Part shown: positions 38,110 through 48,366 of the stretch, piece after piece
Numbering within the stretch: position 1 is the stretch's first letter
How the letters are laid out: each line of letters starts with the position of its first letter
Assembly (NCBI RefSeq): GCF_007655135.1
Contig: NW_022204114.1
Span: 1 to 64,000, forward strand
Direction of reading: 5' to 3'
DNA: 64,000 bases
Origin: Punica granatum
Taxonomy: Eukaryota > Streptophyta > Magnoliopsida > Myrtales > Lythraceae
The notes under the pieces: generated by a model
Told to the model about the DNA's origin: nothing
What the model saw: the letters and a program-made list of their open reading frames with translations, nothing else
Database searches by the model: none
Made by a program: the position numbers and the translations under genes

Positions 38110-40793
38110 CGTGCACGTCCACCTTTGCGCCCGAATACCCTTTTAAGGGTTCCACCGAGTCACCCGACTCTCAAACACTTCCCCGACTCTTTCCTCGTAT
38201 TCCGAGGCTAGGTAAAACACTTCTGACTTAGAGGAGTTAGGACTTTTTATATTTTTGCATGGCTATGGAGTATTATGGTGTTTCATGCATGTTTCATTTG
38301 CAAGATTTAATTTTTATGCAATTTTATGTTATATTATGCACGTACACTATCTTAGGACTTGCTACCATGTCGGAAAGGGGCTTGGATCATCATAAAGAAG
38401 ACTATCCCGACCCTATTATGGCACATTAAGTCTCGGCCAATTCTCTAAAGGAGAGGGTTGAGATTTAAATTGCTCTTTTCGGGTTAAGATCGGTCTCCTT
38501 AGCCTATTCAAGTTAATTTCCGAGTTTGTTTATCATTATTGCATGCATGAAGCCGGTGTTATGTTATCCTTTTCCTTAATTAACACGTTTGTGAATGTTT
38601 GTATGTTTGAATGAGCTAAACAAATCGTGATAACGCCGGCTTTTGTTAAAAAAGGGTGCTATTTATCACGGTTGATGTTTGAGCATGCGAGAAATAATTA
38701 AACCACGATTAGGAAATCATTCGTGACTCGGATAGAGCCATGAGAACCTTCGGCCACCCTTCACAAGATGAAGCCGAGGGCTTCTTGGCCTTCCTTGGGT
38801 CAAGAATGAGTTCCTTATCTCAAGTTTAATTTGTTGATCGGATGATGTGAAGTTTTACTTCAATGTCTTTACGATTCCCATTAAAATATCATGTAAAGAC
38901 TCTTTCAAACGAAGCATGCATGGATTCGAGTATCGATGACTCATTCGGGTCCATTTGGTTATGAGGATAGTTTCGGTCATTAGACCAAATTATCCTCGAT
39001 CCTTATGGAATCGTCTTGGTCGTCGAGTCGCGAATCGTTTTCACAATTAATGCATTCGGCACAACCCTTAAGCATTAATGCCACAAACTGGTTAATCGGG
39101 ACGCTCACACGATTAAACTCACTTCACACTGATAAAGTTTACCCGAATTGGACATTAATTGATAACTCGCGTCGACGAGTCGTCAAAGGACGTTGGTGCC
39201 CTTTTCAAACTTATCAATTTCAAAACCCGAAACGCGCGGTCCGATGTAGCATGGATGTCTGGAAAGGGCTTCTGTGTCTCAACTTGAGTTTTTACCTGAT
39301 TCTAGGTAACTCAGGTCAAGATACAGAAGATCTTTCTAGATCACTTCCGGGCAGATCGACCGGTTCTTTGGCTTTTTTTGGGTTCTTGCACAACCCTGGA
39401 TGATCCAGGGAATCGGTCGACACCGGCTACAGGCCGAGGTGGCCCGCACTGCGATCTTTCCCCTTTTCTGAAAACAATTTTCAAATAGAGGGCAAAATTG
39501 TCTTTTCACAATCCAGCGACATCCTTAGGGTTAGCATAACAGAAACACTACAGTACGGGATAAGAACGGGCTACCTGTTCAGGTGCAGGTTCATCTGCAT
39601 AGCCTTTTCTTATCTAACTGATGAGTTTCTGTTATCCTGACATAGACTCGGGTAACTAGAACAGTTGATCCCTGTGAGAAAACCTGTGAAATGCTGATTA
39701 ACCTTTCACTCGACCTAACCAAACACTAGATAATGGTTAGGAGGAATTCTAGATTCCAAATCTAGAGTCAAAACACGAGTTTGGTTAATTCAGTGGTAAT
39801 TCAGTGTCACAATACAGAACAACTGTAAAAGCGATCCACACACTTGAGATTTGACTCTCTTTGTCAAGTTCTCAAAACAAAGCCGAATGCTAAAACGTTG
39901 GCACATGTTTGATTGTTTAGCATATGGCATTTGCTTGCAAAAACACCCCTGGGTTAATAATCTGTTAATTCACGTAAACACGACAATAACAAACACTTTG
40001 TCTGTTATTAACATGTTGCGTGTTATCTTTCCGCACCTGTTTGCCATGCGGGTCGAGCCTGATCCCTAGGCCGAATAATATTAGGGTTCAACGCCCTAAT
40101 CATCGAGCACAGGGTCCAACACCCTAATCAACAGTCACAGGGTCCAACGCCCTATTCAGTGAGAGCGTCCATTGAATTTCAGTTCTTCGGTCTTTTCCCT
40201 AAACTCACGGTGAGTTAGAGTGGAATAATAACCGAACGCAAAACGACTGGAATTCGACCCTTTTGTAATTTGTATTTATTGTTTTGAGAGCATTGTAAGG
40301 ATTCTATTTGGTGCATTTATTCTGTAAGAATTCCAGTCGGTGAGCGAACGGTCCGAGAGTCGAATTAATCGAATCGGTCTAATGCTTGCCCAGACACAAG
40401 TAAATCCAAGATCTCGCGGTTCTGGTTCACGCAGGGATTCAACCTCCATGGTTCGATGAACTGTAACGCAAGATTGTGAACCAATTCCCTGACATATAGA
40501 TTTACTTCTCTCCCGGCTTTTCAACCGACATCGTTTGGTTCATCGAATCTCCGGTGTCAAAACGTGCGAGCCGAGTGCAGCTTAATTCACGCGGTAAATA
40601 ATAAAACATGCAAGCCTAGCAAACCAGAGTACCGAAAGGGCGTGCGGGATATAGGCCCGCACGTAACATGAACCCCCGAACACGGACTTTCCGGTTCCGC
40701 ACATACCAATGCCTTAACAACAAACTAGGTGTTCCATACCCCTAGACCTGGGTAACTTATCCGCCCTCGACCTCCGGGTCGTAAAATGATAAG
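38110..40793 (+). other. Distal left LTR, no gene seen
   Basis: About 2.7 kb, AT-richer than the minisatellites and almost identical at 52,860-55,538. The longest ORF (132 codons, 39,005-39,403, conserved at 53,751-54,149) has no recognisable domain. I see no tRNA, splice-site cluster or protein similarity. It is probably transcribed leader (R/U5) sequence. Confidence 0.6.
40083..40160 (+). repeat. 28-bp repeat x3 with inverted-repeat core (left LTR)
   Basis: Three units start at 40,083, 40,111 and 40,139. Each carries a core such as AGGGTCCAACACCCT, a 5-bp inverted repeat with a 5-base loop. Confidence 0.85.
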
Positions 40794-40923
40794 TGGCGAC
40801 TCCTTCTCTCACGCGTGTCCGACGCGCGCCCCCGCGGGAAGGTGGACGTTCCGACCAAGCCGCGCGATCCAAAAGTGCGCAATGCGGGCCCCGACGAGAG
40901 TCAACATTCGAGTCCGTACAGCT

Positions 40924-40941
40924 TGGCGACTCCGCTGGGGA
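40924..40941 (+). promoter_or_regulatory. Primer binding site, tRNA-Arg type
   Basis: TGGCGACTCCGCTGGGGA lies three bases after the left LTR end. Its reverse complement ends GGAGTCGCCA, matching the acceptor stem plus CCA of a plant tRNA-Arg as I recall it. A tRNA-Arg primer is characteristic of Tat/Ogre-type Ty3 elements. Position and sequence together fix the left LTR boundary. Confidence 0.9.
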
Positions 40942-41502
40942 CATACTTAGTGGGTTCAGGCTCAACCCGTTTGCTTTGCTTGCATGTTTATTTACCGCTT
41001 TCAGTACATTTCCCGCTTATCTACTTTACGCACTTTTATTTAAAAGCACTTGCATTGCATATCACGCTAGCACTAGGTACCTATGGGTCGCGTCCCACGA
41101 CCGATTTTAGGCAACCCAGGTTAGATAGGGGTTCGAAGTAGGGGTACGGCGCGCGGTTCGACTGTCGCTTAGGCCTTGAAAAGAATCCCGCCCGATTTCA
41201 AGGAATTGACACCCTTGAGTCGGGGGCCCCCATCCCTAGGTAGCACGGTCCCTGTAGCACTGAACCATGCATCGTGCTATGCTTCCATGCAAGCCTTCTA
41301 CCAGACTCCGACAACAGTCTATCGAGTCGGCCTGTGAGCCACTTGAGTCTTTTCCATTTCAAGAGCGGTGTACATGTACCTTGTAATTTTATTAAGCCGT
41401 GGGCATTTATTTTTCGCACTCACGCATCATACAGTTTTCAAAATTAGGGTGTCATTCGCATTGATGAGTCCTAAGCTGATCTTCTTTACATCTTGGTAAG
41501 GG
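40942..41502 (+). other. Leader between PBS and gag-like ORF
   Basis: About 560 bp with no ORF of interest. A donor-like CTTGGTAAGGG lies immediately before the gag ATG. It probably holds packaging and leader functions, which cannot be seen in the sequence. Confidence 0.45.
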
Positions 41503-42564
41503 ATGTCGCATTCGGCTTCCTTTCTACGCCTCGACAGAATCACGCCACCGCTTGAGCAGATCAGTCACATATGGACCAGCCTGCGTCAAATTGACCGAAA
41601 CTATATCACTTCCTTCGTCGGAGATGTGCCCATGCTCTCCACACGCCGAGTAGATTGGAATTTCCTAGGAGCAGCTGTGACGTTCTGGGATCCAACCCAT
41701 GCGGTCTTCAACATTCAGGGTACAGAGCTTACGCCTATCATTGAGGAGTATCGGACCCTCATTGGTAGGACTGCTATTTCCCACGGCATTGTGGAGCCTA
41801 ACCTCCGTACTACTCGATTGGTCTTAGTCTCGCGCCTATTCAGGGTGCACAGATCTCAACTGCATGCCGAACTTGCATACTCCGGAGGCACTGAGATAGT
41901 AACCACGAAACTTCTCTGCTTTATCAAATCACAAGCACGCGAGGTTCGAGGGGACATTTTTCAAGCAAACTTATGTCATGCAGTTTTGCTCCTTATTTTT
42001 GGAACCCTTTTATTCCCTAGCGCAGTCGATCGCATCAACGCAGCTTTGGCTAGCGTCATCCTCCAAGTGGTCGGAGGTCGCGGGTACGAGGTAGCCCTAG
42101 TGGCTGAGACCATTCGGTCGCTCGACCGCGTTACGCGAACAGCTGATCGAAGGTTGAGGGGGTCCCCAATCCTTTTGCAAATTTGGCTACAGAGCCACGC
42201 AAGCCCCTTTGGCCTCGTGCCCCCAGTTCTGTTTTTCAACCACTCGGAGTCGATCATTTTCCGGTTACTACCTTTAGTGCACGTGGAAGAACGCAAGGTT
42301 TCCGAGTGGATCAAAATTTTTCGTGGAATATCACCCAAGGGCTTTAAGTGGCGTGCCGCGTGGATGCCACCCGGACTCATGGCCCTTAGATGGCATGATT
42401 TTAACGGAATCCCACTTTTGAGCCATGCGGGGTCCACCACTTACTTCCCATTGCGAGTAATGAGGCAGTTTGGTAGCCTACAGACAGTCCCCGAGGACAT
42501 GGCACGGACTAGGTTCGAACACACTTGGGGGGGAGGATCAGACGTCCGTAGATTGCCAAAGTGA
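41503..42564 (+). CDS. Gag-like protein, N-terminal part (DUF7745 / plant mobile domain-like)
   Basis: A 353-codon ORF starting MSHSASFLRLDRITPP. It resembles the plant DUF7745 family, which is carried as the gag-like ORF of Tat/Ogre-related retrotransposons and is akin to the aminotransferase-like plant mobile domain. Visible family-like segments are RNYITSFVGDVPML (about 33-46), VDWNFLGAAVTFWDP (about 50-64), QGTELTPIIEEYRTLIGR (about 72-89), LLLIFGTLLFPSAVDRINAA (about 162-181) and VILQVVGGRGYE (about 185-196). The predicted role is a structural particle protein, by location after the PBS and not by experiment. No zinc-knuckle CCHC is seen. Near residue 347 the frame breaks in a run of seven G (42,525-42,540) and ends after 7 more codons. 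Removing the effect of one G keeps the frame open into the next entry, so this is either a real lesion or a homopolymer read error. The start is the first ATG of the open stretch. Confidence 0.75.
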   Translation: MSHSASFLRLDRITPPLEQISHIWTSLRQIDRNYITSFVGDVPMLSTRRVDWNFLGAAVTFWDPTHAVFNIQGTELTPIIEEYRTLIGRTAISHGIVEPNLRTTRLVLVSRLFRVHRSQLHAELAYSGGTEIVTTKLLCFIKSQAREVRGDIFQANLCHAVLLLIFGTLLFPSAVDRINAALASVILQVVGGRGYEVALVAETIRSLDRVTRTADRRLRGSPILLQIWLQSHASPFGLVPPVLFFNHSESIIFRLLPLVHVEERKVSEWIKIFRGISPKGFKWRAAWMPPGLMALRWHDFNGIPLLSHAGSTTYFPLRVMRQFGSLQTVPEDMARTRFEHTWGGGSDVRRLPK

Positions 42565-42994
42565 TATCCAACAGGTCCTATCCGCATGGCGCACTGCGGT
42601 CACAGAGCTACCTTACTTTCCCGAACACCCTACTCAGGATGAACGGGATTTTCGGGCTACGGAAGAGTACATCCTCCGTTTCTACCGACGGAGTTCGTTA
42701 GTACACGAAGATTCCACCGACTCTCCACAACTTGAGGATAGCACACCATATGGGGCACCCTCAACTTCGAGCATCGCCGTCCAAGCGGAACTCACTAGCC
42801 TCAGGTCTGAGAGGGACCGCCTTCGTTGGGAGGTCGCTGAGAAAGATGAGCAACTCATCGATCAGCGCCAGCTTCAAAGGGAGCTCGTCCAAGCACGCAC
42901 CGAGTTACAGAGACGTGATCAGGAGTTGGCACGTGCGAACGCTACCTTGGAGAGGTCCAAGAAGAGGACCCATGGAGGTCCCCACCCATCTTAG
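42540..42994 (+). CDS. Gag-like protein, C-terminal part in the +1 frame
   Basis: Continuation of the preceding ORF after the G-run, in the next frame; the frame is open from 42,470. About 150 codons: a segment with AWRTAVTELPYFPEHPTQDE that typically follows DUF7745, then a charged heptad-rich stretch (about 42,785-42,970) with LRSERDRLRWEVAEKDEQL and ELQRRDQELARANATLERSK, a strong coiled-coil candidate. It ends at a stop near 42,994. There is no independent start in good context, so I treat it as the distal half of a single frameshifted gag and not a separate gene. The full protein would be near 500 residues. Confidence 0.7.
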
Positions 42995-43930
42995 GATAAA
43001 TATCTCCACTAGGCTTTCGCCTGGAATTGGTGTTTTCCGTGGCAATGTTCACTTGTGCCCCGAGCGGGATGGAAGATCGACTTAAGGATTTATTTTCCAA
43101 ACTGCATTGTATTTTAAACTCTTTGAATCAATGCGAACGACAGCATTAGCTTTCAAAACCCATGCATTGCATACATTTGATATATTTATTGTCTTGCGGC
43201 TACAACGCATTTCCGCGCGATAGACAAGTTGTGCCGACCTTCGCGGGTAGACCACTTGCGGTCTTCACCTCTCCATGGCAAGACGTGCTATGACCAGAGG
43301 CCGTCCAGCCCGGCCACCCACCCCGCACGATAGGCGAGTCGTGCCCACTTTCGCGGGCAGGCCACTCGCGGCCTTCACCCTTCCTCCACAGCAAGACGAA
43401 CTGTGGCCCGAGGGCCGATCAACCTTCCCAGGCGAAGTTAACCAACACTAACTTCTTCCTAACAGAGAGTGTCACTGCATGATCGGACGCACGTCCCTCC
43501 GCGTGACCCAGCGCATCTACCAGCGATCGAGCGCGCCTCACACATGTCCAAGCATGTTCACACCAACTCATACATGCCTGCTCAACGTATCAATGCATGT
43601 CTCTCGGTGTGCTCGCACGACACCTACCAGGCCAGTTCGCTTCCCTACACACTTGCATTGAAATGCTGAACGGTTCATGCTCCTTCATTGTTTTCTTTTC
43701 CCATTGCAGGAAATTCTCAACAAGAAGACAGCCTGAATACTAAGCGACCACAATTGAGACAACAAACGTCTCCCATCCATCCAGCTCCTTGGGATTTCAA
43801 CACTAAGTCCCCATCCCTGCTCCATAGAGCAATACCGCAAGCAAATCGGCGTCACTGCATTGCAGCGCCTTGCGCTATTCCTCAGCATTGACCTTTGCTC
43901 TTACATCTCTTGCATTTTCCTATCGAGCAT
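42995..43930 (+). other. Untranslated region after gag, with a 110-bp repeat pair
   Basis: No pol coding is seen. A tandem pair with unit 110 bp occupies 43,213-43,420 (CGATAGACAAGTTGTGCC and CGATAGGCGAGTCGTGCC). A strong acceptor-like tract, TTTTCTTTTCCCATTGCAG, ends at 43,709 and could be the 3' end of an intron. Ogre elements are known to splice an intron, but here no coding exon follows: the open frame after it stops within ten codons. Confidence 0.5.
43213..43420 (+). repeat. 110-bp tandem pair
   Basis: Units start at 43,213 and 43,323. The copies are diverged (about 80% by eye), both with a TTCGCGGG core and a GGTCTTCACC / GGCCTTCACC segment. Confidence 0.85.
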
Positions 43931-44066
43931 GCATTTACTGCATCGGACCTCAGTTCTGCATTTACTGCTTTCGGGCCTCGGCCCAGCATTTACTGCTTTT
44001 GGGCTTCGGCCCCGCATTTACTGCTTTCAGGTTTTGACGCCTCGCATTTACTGCTTTCAGGCTCAT
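43931..44066 (+). repeat. 27-30-bp minisatellite x5
   Basis: GCATTTACTGC starts at 43,931, 43,958, 43,986, 44,014 and 44,044, with GGGCCTCGGCCC-like spacers. Confidence 0.9.
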
Positions 44067-45020
44067 CTGAAATCCAAAATCGACTTGGATACAAATTCAT
44101 CCAAGCGATACTTCAAGGAGCAAGTCTAATCTTTCCACTACAAAGACAGAAAGTGACAGCTCCACAAACAGAGCATGACCCAACTCTCCATCGCAGACCA
44201 GCACGGTCATGCCTCCGATCAAAGAATGGATCTCATCCACCTCCGTTGTGATCACCGACTAAACACTGGGGCAACACGCGCAGTTTTCTTTAAACTCTCT
44301 GTTGCTTTCATTCAAATGCATTCCCACAAATAGGCTCCCGACATGAACAAATCCTTCAATGGAGCATTAGGACAGTCTCGAAGACGCCCTATCGGTTCTG
44401 TTGGACCTGTTCGACTTACCTGTCCTCGTGGGACTCGGCTTCTCGAGCCTTCCCTAGGACGGCTGCGCATGCCTACTCGCAATTAGGGAAAACATGCTTA
44501 TGTGACTTCAGTCATGGTCTAACCACTCCAGAGTGATGATGACTACATTCCCGGAAACAAATGTCATCCACACGCGACACCCCATGGGTCGTGTGCAAGA
44601 CAAAAGGGATTTTCCCATGGGTCCACCCCATATTTCTTACCGCATACTCCACCGCACAATCGCCTAACACACCATCTTCTTTGTCATCTTTTACAAGGAC
44701 ACGCCGGTCACAGGCGAAGAATGATGCACAGGCTCACGCCTTTCCGAGAACTCCTCTCGAGCCTCCTCCCTTATACTTTGACAGGGAAGGGGCTCGGCAC
44801 GGAGGTACCCCCTACAAAGCTAAAGACAAAAACAACTAAGCGAGCCTTATGCCATCAACGCAACGATTTCAGTTGACATTGACGACATGAGACGGCCAGG
44901 GGCGACAGTTGCAGAAACCGCCCACCACGAGTCACATCGACGATAAAAGACCAGAGCATTCGCGTTCAACGCTTGCACCGAGACCACCTCGGACATCATC
45001 CACCCACGAAAAGCATTTCC
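44067..45020 (+). other. Non-coding internal region, nothing recognised
   Basis: About 950 bp. The longest ORF is 92 codons (44,561-44,839) with no domain. No repeats or RNA gene seen. Confidence 0.5.
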
Positions 45021-45170
45021 AAGCGACGTACACTGGGGCATCCCCTGTTGAAGTTCGCACTAGCACAACTTTTCCAAGCGACGTACACTGGGGCATCCCC
45101 GGTTGAAGTTCGCGCCAACACAACCTCGGCAAGCGACGTACACTGGGCCTCCCTGGTTGAAGTTCGCCCC
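45021..45170 (+). repeat. 55-bp minisatellite x3
   Basis: AAGCGACGTACACTGG starts at 45,021, 45,076 and 45,131; the units share GGTTGAAGTTCGC. A degenerate fourth start (CAAGTGACG) follows near 45,198. Confidence 0.9.
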
Positions 45171-45199
45171 GAGGTCGCCATCGTGGGTCACTCCAGCAA

Positions 45200-47325
45200 G
45201 TGACGTTGGAACGCTCCTGGTCATTTGCGTTAAGTCCAGGCCTCCTCCGCAACAAGCATCAAGACAACTCCGACCACTGGTTCCCTAGGGCAAATTTGTA
45301 TTTTCCTTCTAGACAATAGGGGAATTCACCTGAAGAGATTGCAAGGGAAAATGACACGAAGTTCAACTTTCGAGTGCACGGGAGTCAAACTTCCAAGAAA
45401 GCCGGTCCTCACAAAATAGGGCTAGCAACACACAACAAGTCTCCACGAGGCGAAGCACACCAAAGTGGCCTCGGCGATACAAAGTCGAGGAGTTTCAAAC
45501 AAAGACACGGGGCACAAAACAAACCCCAGCTGCAAGGAAAAAAAAACAGAGCGAAAAGAAGCGGGAAAAACCCGCCAATGAAGAGAGAGAGAAAAGATGC
45601 AGGAAAAACCTGCCAATGAACAAAACAAGGCACCGCCGAGATTTAAAACTCCGACGCCGCCAATTCTGAGAAATCAACAAACCCCGACAAAAGGGGAGCA
45701 GCAGACACAACTCCTCGACGGAGACAGAAAACAATGCATTTGGAGGTTGAATCCTTCGAACCCTTCGCCCTTGCAAACTCGAGAGATAAAAGAATCGAGC
45801 CCGCTAGGTCGAAAACCCCTTTTTGGGGCGACCTAGGCAAAAGCTAGGGTAAAAGAGAGGCACGACCGAAAACCCTTTGGGGCGGTCGTGGCAAAAGGAG
45901 AGCTCTTCCCCTTTAGGTTGAGAGGTGCGGCCCCGAGGTGGGTGATCGTAGCAAAAGGAGAGCAAAACGAGAGATAAATAAAATTGCCCCTAGTCTCTCA
46001 CACATCGTGTGGACAAGAGATCCCCAAGGGAAGTGGCCAGTTTATCTATTCCAACACGATCCCCGATCGGCTCTCCAATACCACTCAACCGTCCAAGAGG
46101 GAACCTTCCTCAAGCACAGTGGGTAACTGAATATGCCGTCCAAGCAGTTCAGTGCAACCTACACAACAGAAGGACGAAGAAAAAAATGGGGGTACATCTC
46201 ATTGCAGGCGTGAACCCGTGTATCCTTTTAGCCTGCGGCAACATGCTTCCCAAGCTTTCTCTTTTCACTTTGTCTTTGCATAACTCCGAATGGGTCACAG
46301 CCACCCTTCAACAGGCTATCACAGAGCCAAAATCCCAGACATTCCTCTCCAAGAGTCTAGTCACAACGCTTTGGAAATGGTCAGACCGAGTCTGACCAAA
46401 TCTGAATAGAAATCCCCAAGCGGGTTGCAAATGCAGCGCCCTACTGTACCCTATTGAGAAGGGTTCAAAGCCGACGGGCGCGTCGAACAAACGATAGAAT
46501 TGCTAGGGCATCGTCGGGGAAGTCTCGATATGCCCAATACATAGCTAACGGGAGCCCCTGGAGGCCTCGCATCTAGGCCTCCGAGAACGGGACCTACTTA
46601 TACTATCAAAGCAAAAATCTTCATGGGTTATTTAGGTGACCCAAAACTGAAGATCTGCGTGTCGCAACAACATTTTCATGCTTACCTGTGTCCATTACTT
46701 GTTAGTATTTCTAACATGATTTACTAGTAATGTCAGGATCACAGGTACTGCAAACAGCATGAACTACGACAGACTCTGATTCCTAGTTCCACGGGATACG
46801 TAGGCGCTCTGTCTTAGAGCTCGAGTCTCGCAATACAAGACGCCGACTTTTGGCGAACTTCTTGCAGGTCAAAGCATGACCGCCCAAGCAGCAGAGCTGG
46901 CCTCCGACAAAGCACAATCATTCCTCAGCAGCAAAGTCGGTTTCCGGCAGCCCAATAGGTAACCGCCTAGCGGCGAGCCCGGCTTTCGGCAGATCAAACA
47001 CATCACTGCCACAGAGGTAAGGCTTCAGTGAAATGACTTCGTCCCAGCATCAACGCTTGCCTCCGACAAATCAACGCTCCTTGGAAGACATCTCCCCAAG
47101 ATCGATTCATCTCTACTTCATGTGACGGATGACAATCTCAACCCAAGAGGAGAATCTTCAGAGCAGCACTCCAGGCACTCAGTTGCATCGCAATCAGTTG
47201 GCAAATAACGAAGCATTTTGCCACCACATCGATTGCAACATGGACGAAATCAACGAGGGAAGGAACACAATGATTCCTTCCACACCTCACACCACTCCCC
47301 AGTGTTTGCATTTACTTCTCACACA
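45200..47325 (+). other. Non-coding internal region where pol would normally lie
   Basis: About 2.1 kb. It is A-rich around 45,535-45,620 and has scattered ORFs below 130 codons (longest 46,009-46,395) with no RT, RNase H, integrase or protease signature in any frame. CACGGGATACGTAGGC near 46,790 resembles a segment I recall from related plant elements. I read the region as the remains or replacement of pol. Confidence 0.55.
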
Positions 47326-48106
47326 TTTATTTCCGCAATGCACTTTCATTAGCGTGCACCCTCTCAGGACTGCAGTGCACATTTATTTCCGCAATGCACT
47401 TTCATTAGCGTGCACCCTCTCAGGACCGCAGTGCACATTTATTTCCGCAATGCACTTTCATTAGCGTGCACCCTCTCAGGACCGCAGTGCACATTTATTT
47501 CCGCAATGCACTTTCATTAGCGTGCACCCTCTCAGGACCGCAGTGCACATTTATTTCCGCAATGCACTTTCATTAGCGTGCACCCTCTCAGGACCGCAGT
47601 GCACATTTATTTCCGCAATGCACTTTCATTAGCGTGCACCCTCTCAGGACCGCAGTGCACATTTATTTCCGCAATGCACTTCATTAGCGTGCACCCTCTC
47701 AGGACCGCAGTGCACATTTATTTCCGCAATGCACTTTCATTAGCGTGCACCCTCTCAGGACCGCAGTGCACATTTATTTCCGCATGCACTTTCATTAGCG
47801 TGCACCCTCTCAGGACCGCAGTGCACATTTATTTCCGCAATGCACTTTCATTAGCGTGCACCCTCTCAGGACTGCAGTGCACATTTATTTCCGCAATGCA
47901 CTTTCATTAGCGTGCACCCTCTCAGGACTGCAGTGCACATTTATTTCCGCAATGCATTTTTATTAGCGTGCACCCTCTCAGGACGCAGTGCACATTTATT
48001 TCCGCAATGCATTTTCATTAGCGTGCACCCTCTCAGGACCGCGTGCACATTTATTTCCGCAATGCATTTTCATTAGCGTGCACCCTCTCAGGATTGCAGT
48101 GCACAT
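47326..48106 (+). repeat. 56-bp minisatellite x14 in the 3' untranslated region
   Basis: CGTGCACCCTCTCAGGA starts at 47,353, 47,409 and 47,465 and continues every 55-56 bp to about 48,077. Units contain CACATTTATTTCCGCAATGC and CTTTCATTAG. Copies are nearly identical, with single-base losses in a few and CATTTTCATT variants at the 3' end. Confidence 0.95.
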
Positions 48107-48366
48107 CGCAAGTCCACCGGGTAGGCGCCTTTGAACCATGCAGTTCATTCGGTATGCGCCCCGTGCATATTGCAAATCGCCGAGCAAGCGCTCGTGCATC
48201 TCGCAAGTCCACCGGGTAGGCGCCTTTGAACCATGCAGTTCATTCGGTATGCGCCCCGTCATATGCAAACTCGCCGAGCAAGCGCTCGTGCATCTCGCAA
48301 GTCCACCGGTAGGCGCCTTTGAACCATGCAGTTCATTCGGTATGCGCCCCGTGCATATTGCAAACC
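48107..48366 (+). repeat. 94-bp tandem repeat x3, related to one half of the satellite
   Basis: CGCAAGTCCACC starts at 48,107, 48,202 and 48,296 (periods 95 and 94). Each full unit includes TCGCCGAGCAAG and CGCTCGTGCATCTCGCAAG, which parallel the satellite blocks TTCGCCGAGCCACC and CGCTCGTGCCTCTTGCAACC in the same order and strand, followed by CCGGGT as in the satellite. Confidence 0.93.

Larger units (their letters stand above)
33663..40920 (+). repeat. Left (5') LTR, 7.26 kb, lacking its first 11 bp
   Basis: Homologous to 48,833-55,665 throughout. Compared with the right LTR it lacks TGTCAGCACCC; satellite sequence ending CCTGAACCGCA joins straight to TTTTGGCTCACC, with CA shared. In order it contains about 1.6 kb of plain sequence, a TATA box, a 191-bp tandem repeat with three starts, a GC-rich 67-bp minisatellite of about 20 copies, and about 2.8 kb of AT-richer sequence including a 28-bp triplet repeat. 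It ends GTCCGTACA, followed after three bases by the PBS. Length is well above the usual few hundred bp to 5 kb of plant LTRs. Confidence 0.95.

Noticed and set aside
36294..38231. 645-codon ORF (and 563- and 462-codon ORFs in the other frames) in the left LTR
   Set aside because: All three frames are open because the GC-rich 67-bp unit has no stop triplets. The right LTR copy breaks the frames by indels, and the composition is low complexity.
39005..39403. 132-codon ORF conserved in both LTRs
   Set aside because: Same reasoning: recent LTR duplication explains conservation, and no family is recognised.
41976..42440. 154-codon ORF on the minus strand
   Set aside because: It lies antisense to the gag-like ORF, which has family-like motifs; this is a shadow frame.
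43000..47300. Possible pol region (RT, integrase, RNase H, protease)
   Set aside because: I looked for YxDD-like, HHCC, DTG/DSG and RNase H signatures in the available ORFs and saw none; a profile search would be decisive.
47326..48106. 56-bp repeat as a third source of the satellite monomer
   Set aside because: Only short shared words (CTTTCATT, GTGCACC) are seen, without the ordered series of matches found for the 94-bp and 44-bp repeats.
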